This document shows, piece by piece, positions 41,893-50,720 of a stretch of 64,000 bases of DNA. This stretch comes from G965222505 sp965222505 (lineage in GTDB: Bacteria > Bacteroidota > Rhodothermia > Rhodothermales > DATKEJ01). The notes beneath the pieces were generated by a model. The model was not told where the DNA came from. It searched no databases and saw only the letters and a list, made by a program, of their open reading frames with translations. Both the position numbers and the translations under genes were made by a program. The stretch is taken from positions 4,402,001 to 4,466,000 of the forward strand of contig OZ244956.1 in assembly GCA_965222505.1 (NCBI GenBank), in the 5' to 3' direction. Within the stretch, counting starts at the first letter, position 1. Every line of letters begins with the position of its first letter.

Positions 41893-44800
41893 CTACCGAA
41901 TCAGTGTCATTTTTTTGATGTGGACGGTGGGGCCAGCTTCGAGGCGGTAGAAATAAGTGCCGCTGGGGAGGGTGCTGGCATTGAGAGGCACGGTGTAATA
42001 TCCAGCTGGTTGTATGGTTTGGTCTACGAGCGTTCGCACGTGTTGGCCGAGGGTGTTGTAGAGGGTAAGGCGCACCGGCGTGGTTGCGGGCAGGGCGTAA
42101 CGCAGGGCGGTCTGGGTCTGGAAGGGATTCGGATAATTCTGAAGCAGGGCCACCTGTTGGGGAACTTCAGCCTGTTCTGTTCCGGTCGGGGTCGTTTGAA
42201 GCCGGATGCGGAGCGAGCCAAGTTGTTCATTGCGTATCCAGGTATCGGCATCGCCCAATTCATCGGAGAGCGGGGTGCCGTCGGTGGTTTCCAGGCTGAT
42301 GGTGCCTTCCCCCAAATGCATGGGCATGAGAGTGATGGGGTATCGAACGTTATGCAGCCTGAGGCTTAACGGTTCATCGGTCAGGTACTCGGCATACCGA
42401 TCGGTGCTGAAGCGGATGTCGAAGTTCAGGCCGGGGGCCAGGGGGGGGAGGGCAAAGCCGCGCACCGGTACATCGGCGGGGGGGAAGTAAAGCGTCTGGC
42501 CCCGGCCTGCGGCATCTTGTATCCGTACCTGCGGCCAACGGGGGTTGGGTTGGGTCGGAAATGACCCCGTGATGCCGCTGTTTTTGCCTGCGGCGGTTGT
42601 TCCGGAGAGATCCAGGAGGCCATTTTGTGTAGCGAGGACCCAGTAGCCCCGGCAGGGGTCGAGGGTGGTGCGGGTCAGGTACCGGTCGGTAAAGGCAAAG
42701 AACCCGGAGCCGATAATCGACGTCGGGGTAATGGTTGCGACGTTGATCGGGGCATCAAATCCGCCAATCATGTTCCAGCCGGTTTGTACCGCTACGGTCC
42801 GCGTAGCGACGGGGGAGAGGGCTTCGATGTTTTCCGTTACGGTTTGGCTGAACAGGGCCCAGTAGCCTAAACCGTTAGCCAGGGTGGTTTCTGCTTGGTA
42901 ACCGGTGATGGGATTAAAACTGAACACCGAGGAAATGGCGCTGGGAACCCATGTGCCGGGTGTCATGTCCCCCGGGTTGTTCGTCATATAGGGTACTGAG
43001 AGCAGGTTCCAGCCCGGCGCAAAGGTGCAACTGCTGATCACATTATCAGTGGAATAGCGTGCGAAGTGCGAAGCCGGTTTACTGCCGGCCTGCCCGAAGT
43101 AGCCGCCGACGTACACTTCCGTTCCGGTGGCGGCAATGGCTGTAATCGGGCCATCGGTGCCGCTGCCGAAGGTATTCCAGGTGTTACTTTCCCAGACGGC
43201 AACGCGGTTGGCGCTCGATCCATTGGCCGTTGTGAAACTGCCGCCGGCATAAACTTTACCGCCTTGCACGTCCAGTGTAGATACGGCATCGCCGTTGAAG
43301 CCTGTGCCCATTGCGGCCCAGCCGGTGGTCGTGTTGTATATGGCAATACGGTTGGCTGCCTTATTGTCTACCTGTGTAAAACTGCCCCCCACGTACAGGT
43401 TGCTGCCGTCTGCTTTCAGGGCATGAACCGGTCCGTTGGCCCCATCGCCCACAGCAGACCAGCCGATCACCGGATTCCACTTGGCAATGTAAGGAATAAA
43501 TTGTCCGCCGACCCGTGCAAAGGTACCGCCCACATAGAGGTGGCTTCCCAGCACAGCCAGGGCCAATACAGACCCACCTTCAACGCCACCACTCATGTCT
43601 AGCCAGGCGCTTCCATTCCAATAAGCGATGTTGGAGACGGCTATTCCATCGGCATCGGAAAAGGTGCCTCCGGCATAGAATTTACCACTTCCATCTGAGG
43701 CAAGCGCATAGACCGCAGGGAAATCGCCCCCGCTGAGCCCCGTGCCAAAGCCGGTCCACCCCGATCCGTTCCATCGTGCCACCCGGTTGACAACGGCATT
43801 GTTTCCGGTTCGGGTAAAGGTGCCAGCGGCATAGAGGGTTGAGCCGTCCAGCGCCAGCGTTAAAACGGCTCCGTTATACATGCCCGTGCCGAGGGGCGTC
43901 CATCCGTTGGTATTATGCCATTGGGCCACTCTGCCAGCATCAGCGCCTCCGGCAGAGAGAAAATACCCCCCGGCATACACGGTGTTTCCAGACTTGGTCA
44001 AGGCCCGTACGGCACCATCGGTACCCTGGTATTCCTGGAGGCGGAGTGCTTTCCAGGTGGTGGCATCCCACGCCGCAATGCGGCTGGCTTGTTGGGTACC
44101 TGCACGGGTAAAGCTACCTGCTGCAAAGACCTGCTCGGAACCGGTGGCACTGGCCGGCATGAGGTCCATCGCATAGACGCCAGCAAAAGCACTCGCGGCA
44201 TCAACGCCGGTCCCGAGGGCATTCCAGGTGTTGGATTCCCAGAGGGCAATATTGGTAGCGGAAGTGCCGCCCGCCGTTGTGAATTTGCCCCCTGTGTATA
44301 ACCGTCCGTCGGTGGTGCCAAAGAGGTCGTAAACCGGGCCATCGGTGCCACTGCTGAGGGTAGACCATGTGGCCCCGTTCCATTGGGCTAGGTAGTTGGC
44401 CGCCGATCCGCCTGCATTCGAAAATTTACCGCCGGCATACAGGGTACCGCCAATGACGGCAAGGGCATAGACTTCGTCGTTGATGCCGGTCCCGAGGTTA
44501 CTCCAGGTGCCATTCCACTGGGCAATGCGATTGACGGTGAGGCCTCCAGCTTCCAGGAAGCGTCCACCAGCATATACCGTGGTGCCGTTGGTCGCCAGGG
44601 TATAGACGGCACTGCTGAGGCCGGTCCCCAGGGCTTGCCAGGCGGTGCCATTCCACTTGGCAATACAGGTTGTGGCTACGCCCCCAGCCGAAGTGAAATA
44701 CCCTCCGACGTATACGTCGCCGCTGGTATCCACAGCCAGGGCATAGGCATTGGTATATGGGGCACCGCCCTGGAGGCCGCTTCCGAGGGCACTCCACATT

Positions 44801-45330
44801 TCGGTGGTGATGTTCCACGCCGCAATGTGGTTTGCGGTGATGGAGCCAGCTATGGTAAATTCACCGGCGGCATAGAGGGTAGTCCCCTCTATGGCCAGGG
44901 CATGGACCACTCCGTTCAGTCCGTTTCCGAGGGCATGCCAGGCGGTGCCGTCCCACCGAGCAATACGGCTTAAAGGTTGGCCGTCGGCGGCGGTAAAACT
45001 ACCGGCCACGTATACATCTGGTCCATAGACGGCGACGGCATTGATGAACCCGTTCACACCAGCCAGGGCAAAACGGGCATCCCAATAGACATCATCCACA
45101 GACGCACGGGCTGTGGTCATGGCCGCGGTAAACGGGGAAGGGGGAGCAACCAGGTCGATCGATTGGGTATAGAGCCAGGGGCGTGGGTTGAGGGCTTGGT
45201 GAGGCGCAAGCGTATTCCGATCGGCTTGGGAGAAGAGGGGATCGGGCGATTGGGCCAACGATGGCATAGATGCCAGTAGAAGGAGGGTAAATCCTGCCCC
45301 TGTCATCGTTTGCTTAAACGTCCTGTACAT
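41893..45330 (-). CDS. giant secreted beta-propeller protein with T9SS sorting domain
   Basis: This 1145-residue protein starts with a signal peptide (MYRTFKQTMTGAGFTLLLLA, cut near LAQ/SP). About 14 repeats of 45-55 residues fill about 75-750. Each has a core like VYAGGKFTTAGGTSATNIAL, then W, then ALGTGL and a VxALA start of the next repeat. Fourteen repeats suit two seven-bladed propellers. After that comes a GWNLLSVPYMTNNPG-type domain and a C-terminal T9SS type A domain (starting LLQNYPNPFQTQ). It is likely a cell-surface adhesin or recognition protein. The repeats show notable drift but conserved GG and W-N positions. Confidence 0.88.
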   Translation of the reverse strand: MYRTFKQTMTGAGFTLLLLASMPSLAQSPDPLFSQADRNTLAPHQALNPRPWLYTQSIDLVAPPSPFTAAMTTARASVDDVYWDARFALAGVNGFINAVAVYGPDVYVAGSFTAADGQPLSRIARWDGTAWHALGNGLNGVVHALAIEGTTLYAAGEFTIAGSITANHIAAWNITTEMWSALGSGLQGGAPYTNAYALAVDTSGDVYVGGYFTSAGGVATTCIAKWNGTAWQALGTGLSSAVYTLATNGTTVYAGGRFLEAGGLTVNRIAQWNGTWSNLGTGINDEVYALAVIGGTLYAGGKFSNAGGSAANYLAQWNGATWSTLSSGTDGPVYDLFGTTDGRLYTGGKFTTAGGTSATNIALWESNTWNALGTGVDAASAFAGVYAMDLMPASATGSEQVFAAGSFTRAGTQQASRIAAWDATTWKALRLQEYQGTDGAVRALTKSGNTVYAGGYFLSAGGADAGRVAQWHNTNGWTPLGTGMYNGAVLTLALDGSTLYAAGTFTRTGNNAVVNRVARWNGSGWTGFGTGLSGGDFPAVYALASDGSGKFYAGGTFSDADGIAVSNIAYWNGSAWLDMSGGVEGGSVLALAVLGSHLYVGGTFARVGGQFIPYIAKWNPVIGWSAVGDGANGPVHALKADGSNLYVGGSFTQVDNKAANRIAIYNTTTGWAAMGTGFNGDAVSTLDVQGGKVYAGGSFTTANGSSANRVAVWESNTWNTFGSGTDGPITAIAATGTEVYVGGYFGQAGSKPASHFARYSTDNVISSCTFAPGWNLLSVPYMTNNPGDMTPGTWVPSAISSVFSFNPITGYQAETTLANGLGYWALFSQTVTENIEALSPVATRTVAVQTGWNMIGGFDAPINVATITPTSIIGSGFFAFTDRYLTRTTLDPCRGYWVLATQNGLLDLSGTTAAGKNSGITGSFPTQPNPRWPQVRIQDAAGRGQTLYFPPADVPVRGFALPPLAPGLNFDIRFSTDRYAEYLTDEPLSLRLHNVRYPITLMPMHLGEGTISLETTDGTPLSDELGDADTWIRNEQLGSLRIRLQTTPTGTEQAEVPQQVALLQNYPNPFQTQTALRYALPATTPVRLTLYNTLGQHVRTLVDQTIQPAGYYTVPLNASTLPSGTYFYRLEAGPTVHIKKMTLIR

Positions 45331-45527
45331 AATGGATTTATGTGGTGTGTGCCCCGTGCCACAGGGAAATGGTTTGGGGGCCTCCTTAAGTATGAGGATT
45401 GTCGCGGATGCAAGGGGGCGAGATCCCGCACTTCAACCGAAGATGAAGGGAAAAGTTGCCAGGAAGAGGGCCAAAGATGAAAAACAAAAAAAGCCGGACA
45501 ACGTGGAGGCGTAGAAAGGACGCAGGC

Positions 45528-45557
45528 TTGACAAGAGCCGTCAGAAGATGGTATATT
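45528..45557 (+). promoter_or_regulatory. sigma70-like promoter for the tRNA genes
   Basis: TTGACA at 45528-45533 and TATATT at 45552-45557, with 18-bp spacing, sit 20 bp upstream of the tRNA-Lys start. This is close to the Escherichia coli consensus and much better than expected by chance. Confidence 0.75.
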
Positions 45558-45577
45558 TCTGTTCTCATTATTGTGTC

Positions 45578-45650
45578 GACCTCGTAGCTCAGTTGGTAGA
45601 GCAACTGCCTTTTAAGCAGTGGGTCCCAGGTTCGAGCCCTGGCGGGGTCA
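45578..45650 (+). tRNA. tRNA-Lys(TTT)
   Basis: The 73-base sequence folds into a cloverleaf: acceptor GACCTCG with CGGGGTC, D loop AGTTGGTAGA, anticodon loop CTTTTAA between ACTGC and GCAGT, T arm with GGTTCGAGCC. The anticodon TTT gives lysine. The CCA end is not encoded (CACC follows). Confidence 0.97.
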
Positions 45651-45654
45651 CACC

Positions 45655-45684
45655 GGGTGCCGGTTATGCGGTCACCCCTTTTTT
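45655..45684 (+). terminator. terminator-like hairpin between the two tRNA genes
   Basis: GGGTG plus CCG pair with CGG and CACCC (one bulged T) around a six-base loop, followed by a run of six T at 45679-45684. It looks like a Rho-independent terminator but ends two bases before tRNA-Leu begins, so read-through or separate initiation would be needed for the second tRNA. Confidence 0.65.
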
Positions 45685-45686
45685 AT

Positions 45687-45770
45687 GCCCAGGTGGCGGA
45701 ATTGGTAGACGCGCCGTCTTGAGGGGGCGGTGACCGAAAGGTCGTGCTGGTTCGATTCCAGTCCTGGGCA
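45687..45770 (+). tRNA. tRNA-Leu(GAG)
   Basis: This 84-base sequence is a class II tRNA: acceptor GCCCAGG with CCTGGGC, a long variable arm (TGACCGAAAGGTC), anticodon loop TTGAGGG between CCGTC and GGCGG, giving anticodon GAG. The CCA end is not encoded (CGCA follows). Confidence 0.96.
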
Positions 45771-45776
45771 CGCATA

Positions 45777-45806
45777 GCCTCTGCAAGTCTTTAAATTTGC
45801 AGGGGC
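45777..45806 (+). terminator. terminator after tRNA-Leu
   Basis: GCCTCTGCAA pairs with TTGCAGGGGC (one G-T pair) around a 10-base loop, followed by T-rich TTGTGCTTAT. It lies six bases after tRNA-Leu. Confidence 0.7.
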
Positions 45807-45958
45807 TTGTGCTTATAACTGATGTTGTGCATTTCGACAAGGTCGAATGGACCAAGACGGCGTAACATGGGTTACTTATAGACCAAACGTCAATGGGTAA
45901 GCGCAAGGATGAGTACGCACCTTCTTCCTATTGATCTCCTTTGTTTGGCAGATGCCTT

Positions 45959-47542
45959 ATGAAAAGACACTTGCCCATACACCCCATCTTCTTTGCCCTC
46001 TACCCCACACTATTCATCTTTTCCGAGACGGCGCATTACCTCAGCGTTAAGTCGGTCTTATGGCTAACATGCCTTGTGTTGATTGGGGTACTCGTATTTT
46101 GGGGTTGCGCCCAGTGGCTGCTGCGCAATGTACACCTCTCTGCCTTGATTACCACATTGGTTGTGGCGTGGTTCTTTATGTTTCGGTATTGCAAGCAGTG
46201 GATACAACATATAGAAGCCACCCTGAACGTTGTTCTGCTCTCTAGGGAGGGGGGTATACATAGGCCTTTTTTTCTGGCCTGGATGGCTTTGTTTGCCCTG
46301 GGTATTGGATGGCGCCTTTGGCGGCGAAAACGTTCGGTACGCATCACACCGTTTTTGAATATATTATCCGTGATGTTGGTGTGCATCGCCCTCAGCATTT
46401 CTGTGTGGACCAAGCTACAACTTCATTTCTCCGATACATTACCACAAACCTCCTCGAAAGTAACTGAACCTGCGCTAATACCAAACAAAGGTGCCGGGTT
46501 GCCCAATATCTATTTTATTGTTTTGGACGCGCACGGGCGTGCAGATGTGCTACAAAAGTATTTCGATTACGACAGTACATTTTTTATTGATGGGCTAGAG
46601 CAACGGGGATTTTACGTCGCCAAAAATAGCCGATCCAATTACTCTTCCACACACACTTGTTTGGCCTCGGTGCTAAACATGACTTACCTGGATGCCTTAA
46701 CCGAGCGGTTTGGAGAAGAATCCGTATTTACCATTCCGCTAACGGACATGATTAATGACAGTATAGTGGTACGTGAACTGAAACAACTGGGATATACCAC
46801 GGTGGCTTTTGAGACGGGATACGAAGGGCTGACCATGACCAGTGCTGATATACTCCTGGCACCTCCCTTAGCATTTAGTGAATTTGGAAACGTTCTTTTT
46901 TCTACGACCCCACTACCGAGTTTGCTACGGCATCTCTGGCCCAATTTACAACACGATCTCCACCGGAATCGCATCCTGGATCAATTCGATAAACTGGCTA
47001 CTCCTTCCCAGGATGTGCAGGCCCCCTACTTTTTCTTTGCGCATTTGATCGTCCCCCATCCCCCATATATCTTTGGCCCCAATGGAGAAGAAAGAATGCT
47101 CAAAAGAACATTCAGCTTTACAGATACAAGTCCTAGGGATCAGGTTCGAAAAGCCTATCGAGACCAGGTTGAATATGTAGACAAGCGAATACTTTCTATT
47201 ACCGACGAGATCCTGGCTCAGGATCCGGAAGCCATCATTATCATCCAGGGCGATCACGGCCCTCCTCTTGATCCTTGGGTTGAGGATGACAAAGTGCTGG
47301 AGCAAGGTGTCATATTGCGGATCCCCATTTTGAATGCCGTCCACTTACCCGGCAATAAATCAGGGATATGGTATGATCACATGACGCCGGTCAATACCTT
47401 TCGGGCCTTGTTCAATGCCTATTTTGGGATAAATTATACCTTGTTGGAAGACCATTCCTACATCTCATTCTCTTGGCGACCCTTCAAGTTCAAAGAGGTT
47501 ACAGACCTTATACCCCAGGCTCCCACAGCACCTGAACAATAG
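45959..47542 (+). CDS. membrane-anchored sulfatase / alkaline phosphatase superfamily protein
   Basis: This 527-residue protein has four or five N-terminal membrane helices (first 150 residues or so) and a C-terminal domain of the alkaline phosphatase/sulfatase superfamily. The signature parts are LPNIYFIVLDAHGRADVLQK (metal-binding Asp), SNYSSTHTCLASVLNMTYLD (the nucleophile Thr/Ser region), and IIIIQGDHGPPLDP (Asp-His metal pair). It may be an LtaS-like phosphotransferase or sulfatase-related enzyme on the outer membrane surface. The gene is noticeably more AT-rich than its neighbours and directly follows two tRNA genes. ATG at 45959 chosen over an upstream TTG. Confidence 0.8.
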   Translation: MKRHLPIHPIFFALYPTLFIFSETAHYLSVKSVLWLTCLVLIGVLVFWGCAQWLLRNVHLSALITTLVVAWFFMFRYCKQWIQHIEATLNVVLLSREGGIHRPFFLAWMALFALGIGWRLWRRKRSVRITPFLNILSVMLVCIALSISVWTKLQLHFSDTLPQTSSKVTEPALIPNKGAGLPNIYFIVLDAHGRADVLQKYFDYDSTFFIDGLEQRGFYVAKNSRSNYSSTHTCLASVLNMTYLDALTERFGEESVFTIPLTDMINDSIVVRELKQLGYTTVAFETGYEGLTMTSADILLAPPLAFSEFGNVLFSTTPLPSLLRHLWPNLQHDLHRNRILDQFDKLATPSQDVQAPYFFFAHLIVPHPPYIFGPNGEERMLKRTFSFTDTSPRDQVRKAYRDQVEYVDKRILSITDEILAQDPEAIIIIQGDHGPPLDPWVEDDKVLEQGVILRIPILNAVHLPGNKSGIWYDHMTPVNTFRALFNAYFGINYTLLEDHSYISFSWRPFKFKEVTDLIPQAPTAPEQ

Positions 47543-47903
47543 GCGTTTCGGATGTAATGCCCTTCAACGGGCCAGCAATCAGCGTTTCAAGCCGATCCAT
47601 ACGGGTTACTCTTCATGCTGTGAGCTATCGCAATTTAGGTTTGTAGGGTTTTTCTTGGTTGTGCCCATGATCGTTCTCCATAGGGCCGTTTGGCCTTTAG
47701 GGAGAAGATATCACCCCGGCACCTATGCTGCTCCTTAGCCATAGTACCGGTTCGAATTATGGGGCACAGTAGTTTGCTTGCGTATCATATGCAGTGAAAC
47801 ACACGCCCCGATCGGCCGCATTTTTGTATCTTGATACGTCGGAGCGGCTGCTATGCCGTCGTCACTTCCTGGTAAGGCCCCACTTCTTTTATCCCTGTAC
47901 ATC
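47543..47903. other. 360-bp intergenic region, no gene seen
   Basis: Nothing coding is supported. A short perfect palindrome GTATCTTGATAC-type stem (47826-47837) is the only visible structure. The composition is mixed and may mark the right side of an acquired segment with the sulfatase-like gene. Confidence 0.55.
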
Positions 47904-49217
47904 ATGAAAAAGCGCAGGCTAGACGTTACCCAGCCCACGCTTCGGCTGGGTATGGCAGACGCCGGAAAAAAACCGGCTAGCACGTCCCAATTCTTTCGCC
48001 CCTTGCATGAGGGCAACATGCCGGCTTTCTTCCGTGCCGAACGCAATGACACCTGGGTGCCTGTTGCCGAGCGCGCCGACCGAAACGTCGAAACCTTCCA
48101 GACCCAACTGCGTGCATTCGGATTTTTGCCCCATGGCTCGATCAGCGGCGTATTTGACTATCGGACCCAGTCTGCAGTACGACTCTTTCAGGAGTACGTG
48201 CGCACGGTAGAAGGTTTCGACGACATCGGCATCGCTGATGGCATCGCCGGCCGGAAAACGTTTGGCCACATGGAACGCTGGAAGCAGGCCGGGCAGGTCG
48301 CGGATTGGGCAAGTCAGCATAGCCCTTCTTCATCTTATGTCGCCTGGATTCGCTTACTCAATGCCTACAAGGGGCACACGGCCCAGGCCAACGGCCCCAT
48401 TCAACGACGGATACAGGACCTCAACCGGCATCGCCCAACCGATACCTTATCCGTGGCTGATTGGAACACCGCGTTGGATACGATTCATTTGATCGGGGTG
48501 CGGCGGAGGGCTACGGACGACGCACACATCCGCCTGAACAATGATGTGCTGATTTTGCTGGTTCGTGGGATGGTCTTTGCGTTTTTCGGGTCTACCGATC
48601 CAAGTCCAGCCCTGACGAGCAAACCACCCTTTCTGGTGCCGGGGCAACACCGGTATCGCTTTGGCTGGCACAAACGAAGCGATCTGGTGAAGGTCTACCG
48701 TGGCTTTCGGCCCCATGATGACGGTGGCGTCTTGGTGATGCGAGACCGGGACAACCGCCGCCACACCGTCAATCTAAAGGATGAAACCATTCTCGCCCAG
48801 GCCATCGAGCATACGCCAAACACCACCATCAATGTCCATTGGAGCGGGCGGCACACCACCAGCTGGTCCGCCGGGTGCCAGGTCGTGGCCGGTGGGGGCT
48901 ACATCAACCATCGCGACCAACTGATCGACAATTGGGGGACTGCCGCCGTGAATTACAGTACCCTCCCTGGCCGGACGAGGGGGGCCTACAATGTCCTGCT
49001 CGATCTCATCACCGTATTTACACCGGACGTACGCGCACAAGGAGGTGGCGTTTTGCACTACACCCTCCTCAATGAGGGGCTTCTCGGGCTTGAACCCAGT
49101 TTTGCCCAGGCCGGATCGCGCCGAAATGTGGCTACGGGTCTGCTCCGGCGCGGCCTCAAGATTCTGGACAAGCACGATCCAGCCAAGTTCAGGACATACA
49201 GCCAACAGCTCCCCTAA
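47904..49217 (+). CDS. peptidoglycan-binding-like protein with L,D-transpeptidase-like motif
   Basis: This 437-residue protein has a PG_binding_1-like domain at about 55-130 (RNVETFQTQLRAFGFLPHGS, then ISGVFDYRTQSAVRLFQ). The C-terminal half has an H-x-S-G loop and SWSAGCQV (residues about 312-328), resembling the His and Cys motif of YkuD-type L,D-transpeptidases. No signal peptide or anchor is seen from the ATG at 47904, so its export route is unclear. The central region (about 130-290) is not recognised. It may also be a structural or phage-derived cell wall protein. Confidence 0.65.
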   Translation: MKKRRLDVTQPTLRLGMADAGKKPASTSQFFRPLHEGNMPAFFRAERNDTWVPVAERADRNVETFQTQLRAFGFLPHGSISGVFDYRTQSAVRLFQEYVRTVEGFDDIGIADGIAGRKTFGHMERWKQAGQVADWASQHSPSSSYVAWIRLLNAYKGHTAQANGPIQRRIQDLNRHRPTDTLSVADWNTALDTIHLIGVRRRATDDAHIRLNNDVLILLVRGMVFAFFGSTDPSPALTSKPPFLVPGQHRYRFGWHKRSDLVKVYRGFRPHDDGGVLVMRDRDNRRHTVNLKDETILAQAIEHTPNTTINVHWSGRHTTSWSAGCQVVAGGGYINHRDQLIDNWGTAAVNYSTLPGRTRGAYNVLLDLITVFTPDVRAQGGGVLHYTLLNEGLLGLEPSFAQAGSRRNVATGLLRRGLKILDKHDPAKFRTYSQQLP

Positions 49218-49272
49218 AATGCGTTCTCTGAAAGGTGTGTGCTATTGGTTGATGTTCAAATTGGGTCGATTA

Positions 49273-50100
49273 TTACTTGCGAAGGTATTTGAATAGGACC
49301 GGGTTCAAGGGGGTGTCGATTACCTCGCCTACCTGGGCACCGGGGCACCAGGTCTCCCAGTCGGCTTGTTGGTTATCATTTTCCGGGGCCTTGAGGGCCA
49401 TGTCGGCATCCATATAGATGATGGTCATGGCGCGGCGGGGATGAGCGGTGGTGTTGGGTCCGGCGCGGTGGTACACCCATCCGGCGTGAAAGCTGACCTC
49501 GCCTAAACCAAAGGGCTCGATCACATGATCGAAGCCTCGGTCTTTCAGGAGTTGGTCGATGGTTTGTTCACTTTCGTCTGAGATGCCGAGGCCGCGGCCG
49601 TCTTGGAGGGTATGACTGGCAGCGCTGAATTCGAGCGGTCCCCTGTCGAGGGGGGTGGCCTGAAGCGGAATCCAGGCGGTGATCGTGCGGTCAGAGGCCA
49701 GGGGCCAGTAGAATTGATCGGCATGCCAGGGGGTGTAGCCGCCGCCAGGTTCTTTGTACAGGGCCTGGTCATGGTAGAGGCGAACACCATCCACCTCCAT
49801 CAGATCAGCGGCCATACGGGCCAGTCGCCTGGAGAACACGAAGTCTTTAACGATGTCGCTGTGCCGCCACAGGTTCATCACCTGGAGGAAGGCCTTGGCG
49901 TAGGTGTCGCGTTTCTCCATCGGCAGGCGCATGGTATTGCGTTCGATGACCAGCCGGGTGATTTCGCGGCCGTAATGGTCGAGTTCCTCGGCCGAAAGGA
50001 CATCTTTGAGTTTAATGTATTGGTTCTTGCGGTAGAAGTCGATTTGTGCATCGGACAGCGGATAGGCTGTGTCGTTCAGGGGGCGTGGTTGGTGTTGCAC
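49273..50100 (-). CDS. phytanoyl-CoA dioxygenase family protein
   Basis: This 275-residue protein is a predicted Fe(II)/2-oxoglutarate-dependent oxygenase. The metal-binding His-x-Asp is in GYTPWHADQFYWPLASDRTI, the distal His is in GEVSFHAGWVYHRAGPNTTA and the co-substrate Arg is in HPRRAMTIIYMDAD. The substrate is unknown; family members act on phytanoyl-CoA, ectoine and secondary metabolites. Confidence 0.88.
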   Translation of the reverse strand: MQHQPRPLNDTAYPLSDAQIDFYRKNQYIKLKDVLSAEELDHYGREITRLVIERNTMRLPMEKRDTYAKAFLQVMNLWRHSDIVKDFVFSRRLARMAADLMEVDGVRLYHDQALYKEPGGGYTPWHADQFYWPLASDRTITAWIPLQATPLDRGPLEFSAASHTLQDGRGLGISDESEQTIDQLLKDRGFDHVIEPFGLGEVSFHAGWVYHRAGPNTTAHPRRAMTIIYMDADMALKAPENDNQQADWETWCPGAQVGEVIDTPLNPVLFKYLRK

Positions 50101-50153
50101 GACTGAAAGGTTGGTGAGGGATACCTTGTCAAGATAAGGGATCTATCTGTCCC

Positions 50154-50720
50154 TTACCGAAAGCGCTTGAGTAAAAAGCCGAGGACGGCGCAACTGATCA
50201 TCAGGGCCGGGAGGAACGAGAGGAAGAAGAGCGCCGAACGCATGGAGGTGGTAATCGGAACGCCGATGGGTATGGCACCGCCCATGGCCAAGGCCACGAC
50301 CAATACCGCACAGCCCAAAGCCAGTGTGGCACGCCAGGAACGTGTCATCAGGTACCCTCCCCCGAGGCCCGCACCAATGATCAAGGCCAGTTCGCTCGGC
50401 ACTTCCAGCCAGGGCAAAGCCTTGCGGACGCCCGAGGCCCGGAGCCACATCTCATAGACAGTGACCGGAATGAGGCATAGCCATACCAGCGCCCCAAATC
50501 CCCAGCCAGTTTTTGACAGCCGGGGGGCTTGCTGCACCATTCGAAATTCATCCAGGGCCCAGGCCAGGGCAGTGCCGCCTACAATCGCAAACGGCAACGG
50601 CGTGAGGACCCTGCTCCAGACCGGCATGATAATGACCGCATGGGCCAGTCCGGCGATCAGGATGCCGGTTGCACCAACCAGAATGCCGAAGCCCAGGTAA
50701 TACAGGATGCGATGTCTCAT
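50154..50720 (-). CDS. membrane protein of unknown function
   Basis: This 188-residue protein has about six hydrophobic helices (ILYYLGFGILVGATGILIAG, then LTPLPFAIVGGTALAWAL, and later VPSELALIIGAGLGGGYL). It starts at the base next to the stop of the Gp157-type gene, so they are co-transcribed. No family is recognised. Confidence 0.75.
   Translation of the reverse strand: MRHRILYYLGFGILVGATGILIAGLAHAVIIMPVWSRVLTPLPFAIVGGTALAWALDEFRMVQQAPRLSKTGWGFGALVWLCLIPVTVYEMWLRASGVRKALPWLEVPSELALIIGAGLGGGYLMTRSWRATLALGCAVLVVALAMGGAIPIGVPITTSMRSALFFLSFLPALMISCAVLGFLLKRFR

Noticed and set aside
45332..45514. 60-codon frame upstream of the tRNAs
   Set aside because: Low-complexity Lys-rich tail, no start signal, and it lies between two clear transcription units.
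45687..47903. Integrated element with att sites at tRNA-Leu
   Set aside because: No copy of the tRNA 3' end was found downstream and there is no integrase gene.
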